Source: Patagioenas fasciata (Eukaryota > Chordata > Aves > Columbiformes > Columbidae). Taken from it: 64,000 bases of DNA. The translations under genes and the position numbers were made by a program. How positions within the stretch are numbered: the first letter of the stretch is position 1; the number at the start of each line of letters is the position of its first letter. Positions 1 to 11,255 of this stretch are shown here, piece after piece. The stretch spans positions 106,346,398-106,410,397 of the forward strand of contig NC_092521.1 of NCBI RefSeq assembly GCF_037038585.1, given 5' to 3'. Under the pieces are notes generated by a model, which saw only the letters and a program-made list of their open reading frames with translations, searched no databases and was not told where the DNA came from.

Positions 1-32
1 TCCACCGGCACCACCGTGAAGCTGGTCGGCAT
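1..32 (-). CDS. SLC12A7: Start of a K-Cl cotransporter-like gene (SLC12A7/KCC4-like), first exon, cut by the window edge
   Basis: The minus strand starts with an ATG at 32-30 and reads MPTSFTVVPV followed by an incomplete GA. codon at the window edge. The motif FTVVPV after a short MPT or MPH start is what I know from the N-termini of K-Cl cotransporters, with SLC12A7 (KCC4) the closest fit. These are 12-helix plasma-membrane proteins that export K and Cl together and help control cell volume. Only ten codons are visible, so no membrane domain can be checked. The setting supports a real start: the ATG lies in a CpG island, and the GC-rich DNA at 33-415 would be its 5' UTR and promoter. The gene is divergent in position from nothing else obvious; NFX1, also on the minus strand, ends about 25 kb to the right. 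A chance match of ten residues remains possible. Confidence 0.45.
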   Translation of the reverse strand, partial: MPTSFTVVPV

Positions 33-105
33 AACGCAGCCGATCCCGGGACGTACCCGCACCTTTCACCCAGCGGGCAGGATAAAGCAGCGCTGCCGCC
101 CCCCT

Positions 106-111
106 CACGTG
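106..111. promoter_or_regulatory. E-box CACGTG in the CpG island
   Basis: A perfect palindromic CACGTG lies about 75 bases upstream of the minus-strand ATG. This is the core site for USF, MYC/MAX and related bHLH-zip factors. Short sites like this occur by chance, but the position inside a CpG-island promoter makes it credible. Confidence 0.4.
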
Positions 112-390
112 AGAGCCATTTCCTCACTCAGCGAGGGGCGGGGGCCGGGATCGAGCCTCCGCCCCCTCCCGCCCCTTCGCCGCCTGACTGACGGCGCTGC
201 GGCCGCGGCTCCGGAGAGGGAGGCGGGGGCCTGGGGGCGCGGGCAGCGGCTTCCCCTGGGGCGAGGAGGAAGAGGAAAGGGGTGGGTGCTATGAGCAGCT
301 CTGATTTACAGACACGCAACTTCTCAGCTCAGAACCGAGGCAGGTTGGTGGGAGGATTTGTTCTCCCGCGGAGCGCTGAGGCGTTGGCGG

Positions 391-398
391 GGTAAGTC
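391..398 (+). other. Candidate splice donor of a divergent noncoding transcript
   Basis: The sequence GGCGGG|GTAAGTCGG is a strong consensus donor on the plus strand at the right edge of the CpG island. It could end the first exon of a transcript divergent from the minus-strand gene. No matching acceptor or coding exon was found, so this is only a possibility. Confidence 0.25.
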
Positions 399-414
399 GG
401 TCCAGCCAGCCAGG

Positions 415-954
415 CGAGGGAGGTGATTGGCCCGCTCTGCTCTGCGCTGGTGCGGCCTCACCTGGAGCACTGTGTACAGTTCTGGGCACCACAGGATAAA
501 AAGGATATAAAGCTACTGGAGGGTGTCCAGAAGAAGGCTACGAAGTTGGTGAAGGGTTTGGAGGGGAAGCCGTGTGAAGAGCGGCTAAAGTCACTTGGTT
601 TGTTCAGCCTGGAGGAGACTCGGGTAACCTCTTGGTGGCTACAGCTTCCTCACAGGAGGAGGAGGGGCAGGCATTGAACTCTTCTCTCTGGCGATCAGTG
701 AGAGGGAATGGCAGGAAGATGTGCCAGGGGGAGGTTTAGGTTGGACATTAGGAAAAGGTTCTTCAGGTGGTGGAGCACTGGAACAGGCTCCCCAGAGAGG
801 TGTCACGGCCCCAAGCCTGACAGTGTTCAAGAAGAGACTGGACAACATCCTCAGACACATGGTGTGAATTTTGGGGTTGTCATATACAGGGACAGGAGCT
901 GGACTCGATCCTTATGGGTCCCTTCCAACTCAGGACATTTAAGATTCTATGAAG
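415..954 (+). mobile_element. CR1 LINE fragment, 3' end
   Basis: The frame at 423-620 matches the end of the CR1 ORF2 protein ([16 protein letters not shown], then the [10 protein letters not shown] region). It is followed by the CR1 tail with GGACATTAGG, a stretch like ACTGGAACAGGCT, and the terminal CCTTCCAACTC ... GATTCTATGA block. The copy is 5'-truncated, the usual fate of CR1 insertions, and carries frameshifts. Its 5' breakpoint falls right at the edge of the CpG island. Confidence 0.9.
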
Positions 955-3900
955 TGTCTCCTGTGAGTTGACATAGTGCCATTGGGGAAAAAGCCCCAGA
1001 AGGGTGTGCACATGTGTCTGAATGTGTGGGAGCTACCCTGAGTTATTTCACTGGGCTTCTTCAGCTATGGGGTTTCGGCACAGAAAATTCTTCCTCTGTT
1101 TTAAACTTTGCCTTGCATATATCCTTACGGCACTGGGACCACCTGGCTGCTGCTCTTCAGACCTCAGCAGACAGAAACTATCTTCCGAAGGAAACTGTAG
1201 ACTGTAGGGCTCTGATCCTCCATGTCTGTAAAAAGTATGGCAGCATCCAGAAGGCCCAAGGAGGAGCTTTGCGGATCACATTTTGGACAAGAGGAGAAGA
1301 AAGTCCACTGTTTGCCTTGGGACTACCAGGAGATGAAGATAGTTCCCAGAAATCTGCCATGAGTTTCAGGGGGCAGCTGAGGGCCCCATGATTCAGGTTG
1401 GAGTCAGCATGTAAGCTCTGACCTTCACTTCAGTGAAGCAGATTCTATGAGTCAGTAGATGAGCAGTGTATCAACTTTAATATTAATGATGTAGCACTAG
1501 TGGTAAGCTATAGCTCTTGGTTACCTTAAACTTCCTTACCAGAGGAGGCATTTCTGCTCCAAAAGTAGATAAAACAGACTTGGAAGCTGAGGGTCTTTTT
1601 CTTGTCTCCCGCTATTCTACTATCTTCCCAGCGAAGTGCTGGAGCAGAAAGACTATTCATGTGGGTTTGTATTCATGTTCTCGCTTTTGGAAGGGAACTG
1701 ATGGGTTTGTGGGTCACATACCTCAGTGGGATGGAAGATGTCTACCTAACAGTACAGTCTGTCCCACAGCTTAGAGGACTTCAAAGAAGGGCGTGGGGAA
1801 AGTGGTTCCGGCCATCAAAAGTGACAGATGTGGAGGTGGTAGGGCAGCAAGGAAAGCAGAGGGAGAGAAGCTTGGTAACATTTTGATACCCGGTATAGGC
1901 TTCCAGTTCTACCTCCATTCAAACCATGGTGTAACTGCGGTAAAGAGAACAGTAACTGAATGAAAAAGGAGTTTCTGTATCGGGGATGTGTCTCTTCATC
2001 CTCACTGTGCCACTTTCCAAGCTCAAAAAAGCAACTGGAATCATGTCTTTGCTAGCGATAGTGGATTTCCTGTATGTTAATTATGTTAACTGCAGAGGCA
2101 AGGATATTTTGGTGCACTTTTGTTAAAGCTCCTTTTGTTGTGGTACAGACTATTATCAAAATTAATGGTACTAAGGAACTAGATACAATGATAAATTAGA
2201 ATAGTAAATGTAATTTTATGACATATACAAAAAATAACAATTCCTTCTTCAAGGACTGAAGAGCATGCAGTGTATGAGGTGTGGTATCATATATGAGCAT
2301 TGATAAGAAATTTGTAATTAGCTGATCATTTTTTAAGTACCATCCATCTGGTGTCTTGAGAAATCTATTGAAAGAAACTCATGTAAGATAAAGATGAAAA
2401 CCGACATACAGTGTCATACTGCATGCACAAAAGGTTTAGTGGGGAGAAATTAGAATTGCAGCATTCAGTTTTACTTCAACCTGATACATTTTCTTTTTGT
2501 CTAAAATAGCTAAGAGCAAAAGAAAGAGAAGGTTTGGCCCAAACAACTTCTGAATGAACAGAGGCAGTGCTCCCTCTTCCAACTCACATCTGTTTCCTCT
2601 GTCATAACCATGGAGAGCCATTTGATGAAAATGAGGAGCAGTTCCATGGAGCAAGGATGGTAAGTTCATACAGGGTTCTGCATTGTCACCCATTACAAGG
2701 ACACACTGTAATCTGAGGGCTGCCATTTGTGAGCCTCTTAAAAGTTTTTGCATGATGAGGACCTGGGACTGGAAAAAGTAACTTACTTCAAATAACATGA
2801 GATAAGAAGTGTTGTGATACATGCCAGGTTTAATGACAGGCTACTCTGGTGGTACCGTTCTAGGAATAAGAAAGAAAAAGAACAGAAGTAGAATAAGATG
2901 AAGACATTCTATAGATCTGTGTCAAAAAAAGTGCAATGCTGGAATCATAACATTACATGACTGTTTTGTTAAAAAAAAAAAAAAAAGGAAAGCTTTCAGT
3001 CTGTGATGTTCACTGAAAACACAGAGCTCTGGACCGTCACCATCTTTCTGTTTGGCAAGATAGAAATGCAGCAATTACACCACCAATTCAACCAGTTATA
3101 TCCAGCTGGACCTTTAACAAGAGAGGATTTGGGGGTGAATATTCTACTAATTGCTCCATCCCAAGGCCCCCCCTCCAAAAAAACCCAAATAAACAAAAAA
3201 CACACAACAAAAACAACAGAATACATTAAGAGATGTGAAGGTATAATGAAGCTAGTTTACATACTGAGAGCCATCTCCACCTCTGAAAAAGATCAGCCAA
3301 GTCTCTGTTGTGGTACATACTGCTGTGGCACTGCTGTCTTAGAGCTCTACAAGCTCTAATTCCTGTTCATCCTTGTTCCATTGCTTATTATCACTTGCAG
3401 AATTAACTTTCTCATTACTTCTGTGCTTTCTTTAACAATATGTCACAGAACAAACACAGTGTTCCTTGTCCACTTGGCGTAGTGTTTCATGTATACCTTG
3501 AGCTCAGAGACTGTGGTGTGAAAAAGATGCCACAACTGCAGAGATGCACCGGTAGAGTATGCATAGTAGATTTTTCTGGCTGCACAGTATGTGCAAGCTG
3601 GAGCTAGTTTTGTAGTTACAGAAGTGATTAAATAAACTACTATTATTGACTAAAAACAACCTCTCTGCAGGATGAAGGTAGGAACACCAACATGTTTGCA
3701 TAGTATACTAGCATACTTTTCACGTGCACCTGTTCCTCTGTGCCATTGCTAAACCAGTGCACTGGGGAGGGGGAACTTCACTCATCATGGAAATATTTAA
3801 AGCAATTATGCCTCATGAATAGCCTGTGCCTCTCAATAGCATCTGCAGGCAGACACAGTGATACTGACTCACAACATTAGCACTGCAGGTTAATCAATGC

Positions 3901-4796
3901 CACGGTTTAAATGAATTGTGAAACAAGTTTCATAACACCCAGTAAGTGAGGAGAACATAGAAGCATGTTATAAAAATGTAAGAGTTCTTTACGTTATCAA
4001 ATGTATGTCAGGAAAAAATATTAAGATAATACAACAGAAGTTAGTACTACTTTTGCTTTAATACTACTTTGCTTTAATTGTGTTTTATTGTTCTGCTGAC
4101 ATGGACTACTTGGCAGAAAAAAGCCAATTATGTTGCTTTTCTTCTGAAGGGAAACTATGCTCAACTCAATGCTGGGAGTCCCTTCTACCCAGTGAGAACC
4201 CCTCATCACTGAGCAGCAGCACTGTCTGGTTTCATATATGCACTCCCCAGAGTGAGTTCTCTGCTGGACAGTGCTATAGTTTCAATAGAAAGGGTAAGGA
4301 GTAGCTTCTTGCATACTCATTAAAGATATTGTTTTGCGATAGAGGAACAGCATAGTTGAATCCCCTCAGGCAAGAAATGTTTATAATCCACCCGGAGGAG
4401 TACTCTAAATAACAGGTTATTATGCTAAAAGTAGACCCTTCTTCTGTTTTTAATTAACTTTTGGCTGTTATATGTTATGTTCTTCAATATGTCTGCTGGA
4501 TGAGCCCCCTCAGAGGACATGAGCAAAATTAGCTGTTTCTCTGCTCTGTCTGAATTGCAGTGAATTTATGGAAACAGGCTGATTCTTCATGTGTGAAGGT
4601 GCTCAAATACCAGCATTAAGGAAATTTTGCAAATTGAAAATCAGATCTTGATTGAATCAATCAAGGCACATACAGTGTTAGCAGACAAGTATGTCTTCTC
4701 TATTTCCATCCTGGACAAAGGCACCTGAATTCCTTATGTGTTTTATTAAATGCCAAGGAACATAGTCTTAATGTAGTTCATGATTATTTGTAATTA
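955..4796. other. Intergenic stretch without recognised genes
   Basis: No frame here shows a recognisable protein or splice structure. Predicted frames of 60-128 codons at 1014-1391, 1602-1886, 2436-2822 and 3003-3359 match nothing I know. A run of 16 A lies at 2971-2986. The stretch 1014-1400 is slightly GC-richer and could be an old unrecognised repeat. Confidence 0.6.
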
Positions 4797-5239
4797 TGTC
4801 AAGGTTTAAGGCAAGGTGGCAATAAACCATGGCAGACACTCCCTGTTATCCCCTTTACCTCCCACCACCCCTTCCTTTAGATCGGAAAGATGATAAGAAA
4901 GATAAGGGGAAAGGAAGAGAGACTTCAAGTTGAAGAGTTTTAAAGGGTTTTACTAATACTACTAATAAATAGAGAATATATACAAAATACACAAAACCAG
5001 TCTCAAGTGCTTGATGTGGAGTTGGCGTCACTCCAGCAGCAGGAGCTGGGTGTGCAGAGCTGGCGGCTCCAGCAAGTGCAGGCCAGGCCCCCGGAAGTCA
5101 TGGGTGGGACTTCACAGCAAACCAGAACCTGGTTGCAGGGATGCAGGGCCTGAGGCCTGTAGATCACAGGCAGACAGACAGGGTCCTCTCTAGATGCTGG
5201 CCATGGTTGAAGAGAGCTTGACCCTTGTGATCACCCTCT

Positions 5240-5245
5240 TATATA
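5240..5245 (+). promoter_or_regulatory. TATA box of the solo LTR
   Basis: TATATA in CTCTTATATAGGGGG lies about 140 bases before the LTR's AATAAA, in the normal place for the U3 promoter of an LTR. Whether it is still active cannot be told from sequence. Confidence 0.45.
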
Positions 5246-5380
5246 GGGGGTATGATGATTATGGGATGGAATACTTCCGTTGGTCAGTTCTAGTCACCTG
5301 TTCCATCCACCCCTCCTCAAACACGGCCCTCTCTCAACAGAACATGGGAAAAAGTATCAGTCTTTCTTAGCTACCATAGT

Positions 5381-5386
5381 AATAAA
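5381..5386 (+). terminator. Polyadenylation signal of the solo LTR
   Basis: AATAAA within the LTR, downstream of the TATA-like box, fits the R-region polyadenylation signal. It is only significant together with the LTR structure. Confidence 0.4.
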
Positions 5387-5557
5387 TCTAAACACGAGCT
5401 TCTTCAGCATTCCGTTGGTCTCTTATCAGCACCGAGTACAGCATCCTAGGAAAAATATGCAGGCTAAAACTCAGAAAAATACAGCCACCTAGAAGAACTT
5501 AGCTGAAAGAAAAATCACTGAAAGAGAAACGGTCTTGTTTTTAACAAAACCAGGACA

Positions 5558-5988
5558 AATTGGCTCTTTAAAAGATTGAAGCATTTGTCAGAATCAGCTG
5601 ATGGCACTTTTCCCTCTCCATATATTATGCCAATTGACCTTTTTTTTGCCTTTTAAATAATATCAAGGATTCATCTTATTTGAACATTACTATATCTTCT
5701 AACTTGTTCATCACTATCAGCTGAGAATATTTCACCTACATAGAGACTTCACAGGTGTGGTTAGGAGTGATACAGTATGTTATCCATTTTACATGTTCTG
5801 CAGGTGATAATGACTAGAGCATTAAAAAAAATAAATAAATTGCTTTAAAAATACTGAAATTACCCCCCCCACAGATGTTGGTTATAGTTTATCTCTCTTC
5901 CTTTTGATTTTCCTATGCTTCTCTGCTAACATCTGTGATAAAATCAAGCTGCAAATACACACACATGGCACTTACTAGAGAACCATGC
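5558..5988. other. Short unique spacer between LTR and CR1
   Basis: AT-rich sequence with a small A/T-rich tract near 5821-5860 and a C8 run near 5864-5871. No gene or repeat was recognised. Confidence 0.5.
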
Positions 5989-7242
5989 AATTGGGCCCAG
6001 TCAATATGGGTTTATGAAAGGGAGGTCTTGTTTGGCCAACCTGATCTCCTTCTATGACAAGGTGACCCAACTAGTACATGAGGGAAAGGCTGTGGATATT
6101 GGGTACTTAAACTTCAGTAAAGACTTTGACACCGTATCTCACAGCATTCTCCTGGAGAAAATGGCAGCTCATGGCCTGGATGAGTGTACTCTGATATGGA
6201 TAAAGAACTGGCTGGCTAGCTGGGCCAAAAGAGTTGTGGTGAACGGAGTCAAATCCAGTTGGCAGCCAGTCATGAGTGGTGTTCCCCAGGGCTCAGTTCT
6301 GCTTATTCTCTTTATTAATGATCTGGATGAAGGGATTGAGTGCAACCTTAGTAAGCTTGCAGATGCCACCAAATTGGGTGGGAGTGTTGACCTGCTGGAG
6401 GGTCAGATGGCCATACAGAGGGATCTAGACTGGCTGGATCATTGAGCTAAGGCCAGTTGTATGAGGTTTAACAAGGCCAAGTGCTGGGTCCTGCACTTGG
6501 ATCACAACAACCCCAAGCAGTGCTACAGGCCTGGGGAAGAGTGGCTGGGAAGCTGCCTGGCAGAAAAGGACCTGGGGGTGTTTATTGACAGCTGGCTGAA
6601 TATGAGCCAGCAGTGTGCCCAGGTGGCCAAAAAGGCCAACAGCATCATGGCTTGTATCAGGAATAGTGTGGCCAGCAGGACTAGAGAAGTGATTGTGCCC
6701 CTGTACTCATCACTGGTGAGGCCGTACCTTGAATACTGTGTTCAGTTTGGGCCCCTCATCATAAGAAGGACATTGAAATACTAGAGAGAGTTCAAAGGAG
6801 GGTGACAAAGCTGATGAGGGGTCTGGAGCACAAGTCTGATGAGAAGCAGCTGAGGGAATTGGGGCTTTTTAACCTGGAGAAAAGGAGACTGAGGGCAGAA
6901 CTTATTGTAGACATGCTGTCTAGAGCTACCTGAAAGGAGGCTGTAGCATGCTACTTCTCCCAAGTAGCAAGTGATAGGGCAAGAAGAAATGGCCTCAAGT
7001 TGTGTCAGGGAAGGTTTAGATTGGATATTAGGAAAAAATTCTTCATGTAGAGGGTTGTCAGGTATTGGAATAGGCTGCCCAGGGAAGTGGTGGACTCACC
7101 ATCCCTAGAGGTGTTTAAAAGACATTTAGATGAGGTTCTTAGGGACATGGTTTAGTGCTAGAGCTAGGTTAGGTTAGGTTATGGTTGGACTTGATGACCC
7201 TGAGGGTCTCTTTCCAGCCAAAATGATTCTATAATTCTATAA
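5989..7242 (+). mobile_element. CR1 LINE, 5'-truncated, with decayed reverse transcriptase
   Basis: From about 5995 the plus strand reads the CR1 ORF2 reverse transcriptase, with [25 protein letters not shown] and LFINDLDEG visible. A stop at 6443-6445 splits the frame; it resumes to about 6784 with [19 protein letters not shown] and [12 protein letters not shown]. The catalytic FADD box reads LADA (near 6355-6366), so the enzyme is dead. The 3' end has GGTTAGGTTAGG repeats and the ATTCTATAATTCTATAA terminus. Confidence 0.93.
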
Positions 7243-9814
7243 CTGTAAGTATATCTCCCCGTTTGCTTATAAGGTGATTCTGCTAGGTTCATGTTTTTGT
7301 ATTCCAATTAGAGGCAGAGTTATCTAGCGTTTTTTCTCAGATGCTGTCTTTCAGTTATTGGAGGACTGTAAGATAAAGATGTAAACAGAAAGTTTATGAC
7401 CCGTAGTAGCAAACTGTCCAATTAATTCTCAATAAAGAGAGCAAATATCTTTTATGTATGGGGAAAGCTAGCCAACCTAATGAGCTTGCAAACTGATAGA
7501 AAACTGTTAATCTCAATGAGGCCTTTCTATAACTTGTTGCAATGGCTACAATTACAGGTTCAAATTTGATCATTGACTAAAATTATAATAAGGCTTGTGA
7601 TGCTGAAGTACTAATTAATATAATTTTATTCCCTTTGTATAATTGTGTTCAACCAAATAAATGCAAAACCTCATATCTATATTAGATTTTCTGTTTTTTA
7701 AAAGTCACAGTTTTCACAGTAGTTGAGAATACATAGTCTCTGTGGATTTTTTTTTTTTAATCATATGCCCCTGTATTGTTGTATACTATCATCCAGTGGA
7801 ATACAGTTGGGCAGTGGTTATCAGCATAGGCTGAGGAAGTAAAACATGATTAAACAGTACCTTTCCAACCAAGAACCAAATGGAATTTTTCACCCACATT
7901 TGAAGCAGTGAGGCAACTGGGGCTGCAATGGCATCTAATGATGACCAAAGAGCACGGGAAAGAGAGTCAGGTTTTAGAAGATTTTTTTGTTTTCATAATC
8001 TAACTAATTCAGTGACAAACACAGCTGTGGTAGAATCCAGGAAAACAAGCTAGATTGTGCCTGCTCCATGGACTTTGATCACGCTTATCTAGAGACTACG
8101 TGCTGCAAGCTAACTGACTAGGAGATGGTTTTAGAAAAGCTGTCTGTGTCTCTACAACAACCTGTTCTCACAGATTTTCTTTAGAGATAAGCTCTCAACA
8201 TCAGCCAGTTTTGCCTTGCAGGAATAAATGCCTATGCTGTAATGCAAAGGCAAGTCCTGATTTGAGCTTCACCTTCATTTAGGACATTATGCCTTGAACT
8301 GTTTTCTACATGGAAGGTCAGGAAACTGTGTGAAAGTGCTGGGGGCTGAGCAAAGCCTTGTAACTCTTCGTGAAATGTCACCTGGTTTGCAGCCAAGAAG
8401 ATGGCCTCAGCAAAGGGAATGATGCTTAATTTTGAACTTCCAAGTTTTTCACTTTTTTTAAGTTTTGAACTTTTACAGCATAAACAGAAGGGCATTGTTT
8501 TCCCTAGCTAGGCAGCTCATGTGGCAGTGGTTTTCTGAAGTCAAACTGAGTAAGTCATGGATATTGAGAGTCTGGTGCCTCAGCGCAAACAGCCAGAAGA
8601 GTTCCAGGTCATTAGTTCTCAACTGGTAGCTAAAATGTGCATGTTTTATGTTTTTCTTTTTTTTTTTTCTTTTTTTTTTAAAATGTAGCTAAGTAGAAAC
8701 CACCCTCTCCACTATTCCTAAGAGAGTGCTACAATGAAACTAATAAAAGAAATTATTTCTGTGTCCTTACTAGGTGGTGATCTATTAAAAATAATTGACT
8801 TTGAAAGGAAAAATGTGTAGTGTTCTGTAGCTTATAGGTTTGAGTCTGCAAGTTTTAGTGAATTTGGATTCCCAGAAGAGCTTTTCAGAACTGACCCCAA
8901 TGGATAGAAAAGACAGATGATACTGTATGCATATGTCTGAGCTGCCAAGGTATACTATCATTGATTTCAGCAGTGACACTTTGGGGCACCTTATTAAATG
9001 TTCCAACAGAATAAATCAGTTAATGTTAATAGATGGAGTGGAATAGTTAGTAGATGGAGTATAGAGAAGAGGGTGAAGAAAGAATAAAATTAATACCCTT
9101 TTTGTTTAAAATATCACTTCAGAGTTGTAAGGAATATGGACCTGGACATAAATTGACCAAAGCTGATTTAACTGAAATTGACTGTAATTTAATGAACAAA
9201 ATCACGAGAAAGTAATTTATGCTGCCCACCAACTTACTCCTAGAAACAGAATCCAGTTAAGGCCAGTGTGCGAAGTGGATAATGCTAGCAAAGGATTTAA
9301 GCAGTTAAAAAAAAATAGCCTACTAGCGGTAAAAGGCAGCTCAACCAATGGTCAGCACAGAAAATTAAGTATTCAGTACTTGTGTACTTTTTTCATTTGA
9401 AATGAAAAGGTCTGCTAATGCCTAACAAAATTAAACACCTATGTCAAATTTGGCCAGAATTAGGAAAGAACAGGTTGCAAATTACTTGTATCGACTGAAT
9501 GTTTTATTGAATCCACGGCACCTAACAAAATTATCTTTATTGTGTCAAGTAACTCTATGTAACAATTTTAAAGCTATTAGTGGACACCCATATATTTTAC
9601 ATCTGTTAAGACAGGGACCGTACAGTCACTATCTGAACAGCCTTGCTTTTTCTCTCCTATCCCTGAGTATCTTTCTTCATCCAGTCCAACATATTTTTTT
9701 TTCCAGTAAAGGCAGGTCTTATGATCAAGCTGCCACCTCTTACACAACTCTGTCCTTCTATTTTCAGAAAATGGATGAAAACTGTCATTCTCTTGCCAAG
9801 GCAAAGGGGTTTGT
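7243..9814. other. Intergenic AT-rich stretch
   Basis: No coding frame or recognised repeat. T-rich homopolymer tracts occur near 7749-7759 and 8646-8680. Short predicted frames (for example 8232-8495 and 8785-9006, minus) resemble nothing known. Confidence 0.6.
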
Positions 9815-10172
9815 TTTGGGATTCATTCACTCCTCCCATCAGAAGGCAGATTTTCAGCCATCTACAGTAAAGCCAGGCTCCATCATGCTAACAGTTACTT
9901 GGGAAGGCAAACTCCGTAACTCCAAACAGCCTACCCCTTCCTCCTTCTATGGCCAGATGTTATTGCTGTGCGTGACATCATATAGTGTGGAATATCCCTT
10001 TGTTCAGTTGGGGTCAGCTGTCCCAGCTGTGTCGTCTCCCAGCTCTCTCTGCACCCTTGGCCTAATCACTGGTGGGGCAGTCTAAGCAGCAGAAAAGTCC
10101 TTGATGCTGTGTAAGCACTGCTCAGCAGTAACTAAAACATGCCTGTATTATCAACACTGTTTTCATCCAAAA
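9815..10172 (+). mobile_element. Partial avian endogenous retrovirus LTR
   Basis: The segment contains the U3-type blocks CAGATTTTCAGCCATCT, TGGAATATCCCTTTG, CAGTTGGGGTCAGCTGTC and, near its end, AAGCACTGCTCAGCAGTAAC followed by TATCAACACTGTTTTC. I recognise this series from a common avian LTR family. The usual start (TGTGGTTTAACCC) and end are missing, so it is truncated on both sides. The 214-codon frame at 9441-10085 runs across the LTR boundary and is spurious. Confidence 0.75.
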
Positions 10173-10980
10173 AACTGATCAGCAGAAATGTGATCTGCTT
10201 CCTGTTGCACAGTAAAGCAAACATGTGTTTGCCAGGATTGTGAAAAAATGTCATTAAAAAGTAGAGGTGTTCCAATGGGTAGAATGAGTAACAAGTGAAA
10301 TTTCGCGGGAGAGCACAGTAATTTAGAGGAAGAGTTACATGAAGTTGTGGTTGGGCTTAAAAACAAGGTTTCGATGTGGTGATAATGGTATGTGGCAGAA
10401 GACAAAGTAGTATTTGAATCAGAATTCAAAATGCTGGAATTGATGCTTGCATATTTAAACAAGTGCAGAGGAGAATCACAAATGTGTTTGTTCCAGGAAA
10501 TGAAGAACGTGGCTCAGACCATTTTCTATTAATAAGGGCATAAGGTGACCAGATAAGTGTATTAGACTAGTTTTGCAGATAGATAATACAGAGCACTAAA
10601 GAGCAATTAATCTAGTAGGAAAACACTGATTGGATGCCAGAACCAGATAAAGAACTGTTGACTCAGTCCTGGAGGAAATTAAAGGCTTCTGAAGTCCATC
10701 AGTTTGCACAAAATCCAGTAGCTTCCTCTGTAACCTTAGACTTCATGGATTTAAAAGTCTGTACAGCCATCCCAATTTTTGCACATAACAAGCAGCTGTT
10801 ATCTTGATTTATGCTTCCTTCTACCTAGTGATCTTTTAGGGTTTGTTTGTTTGTTTTTTGGGAGGAATAGTTTCTTTACCAATTATTTTAAAATATCTGA
10901 AACAAGATTCATTTTATGTAAACAGGAGGGATGCTCGTGGAGCATAGCAAAAGGGACTTTAAATTTTTTCTTCTAATATA
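10173..10980. other. Intergenic spacer
   Basis: No gene or repeat recognised. It leads into the TATA target of the inverted-repeat element that starts at 10,981. Confidence 0.5.
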
Positions 10981-11255
10981 CAGGGTGTTTCAGAAAGATG
11001 GACCCAGTTTGCAATCACTATATTACACAAATACTGATAAACTGAGAGTGGGGGAAGCTCTACAACTGCCCACACAGATTGTCATTCCCAGTAATGCCAC
11101 AAGTGCAACACTGGGAGATGTCCCAGTGCACATAAAGGGCACTTCTGAAAATGTAGCTGGCACTCAGGTGACACAAATGAATTGTGTAATTATAACATGT
11201 TGCCATCATGAAATATACTGCTTTGATATTAGGTCCATCTTTTTTAAACACCCTG
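10981..11255. mobile_element. Non-autonomous inverted-repeat DNA transposon (Tc1/mariner-like MITE)
   Basis: The left end CAGGGTGTTTCAGAAAGATG and the inverted right end CAGGGTGTTTAAAAAAGATG continue together into GGACC; the first 24 bases differ at two positions. Both ends abut TATA (10,977-10,980 and 11,256-11,259), consistent with TA target duplication as used by Tc1/mariner elements. The 275-bp interior has no transposase, so it would depend on an outside enzyme. A perfect 8-bp hairpin (11,109-11,128) lies near the centre. A 127-codon plus frame crosses the whole element and its flanks and is probably incidental. I cannot name the family. Confidence 0.75.
11109..11128. repeat. Perfect 8-bp stem hairpin inside the inverted-repeat element
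   Basis: CACTGGGA, loop GATG, then TCCCAGTG. The stem can extend further with GTGC/GCAC if two bases bulge. Confidence 0.6.

Larger units (their letters stand above)
1..415. promoter_or_regulatory. CpG island promoter
   Basis: These bases are strikingly GC-rich with many CpG pairs, while nearly all the rest of the window is AT-rich and CpG-poor. The island covers the start codon of the minus-strand gene at the left edge and ends abruptly where a CR1 fragment begins. No TATA box is evident, as expected for a CpG-island promoter. It may fire in both directions: the plus strand carries a good splice-donor sequence at 392. The reading frames predicted inside it on either strand are rich in Pro, Arg, Gly and Ala and look like by-products of base composition. 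Confidence 0.8.
4797..5557 (+). mobile_element. Solo LTR of an avian endogenous retrovirus, 761 bp
   Basis: The element starts TGTCAAGG and ends CAGGACA, the TG...CA ends of an LTR. It is flanked by AATTA (4792-4796) and AATTG (5558-5562), a likely 5-bp target-site duplication with one change. Inside are a TATA-like TTATATAG near 5239-5246 and AATAAA at 5381-5386, in the order expected for U3 then R. A block around 5261-5288 (TGGGATGGAATAC, then TTGGTCAG) recurs in the LTRs at 9.9 and 50.3 kb. No internal retroviral region adjoins it, so it is a solo LTR left by recombination. Confidence 0.75.

Noticed and set aside
16-319. Pro/Arg-rich frames in the CpG island on both strands
   Set aside because: Explained by GC composition; the minus frame at 128-319 lies in the likely 5' UTR of the left gene.
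7165-7185. GGTTAGGTTAGGTTA as an interstitial telomere repeat
   Set aside because: It lies inside the CR1 3' tail, where this short repeat is part of the element.
9441-10085. 214-codon plus frame as a gene
   Set aside because: It crosses from unique DNA into a partial LTR; no domain and no splice context.
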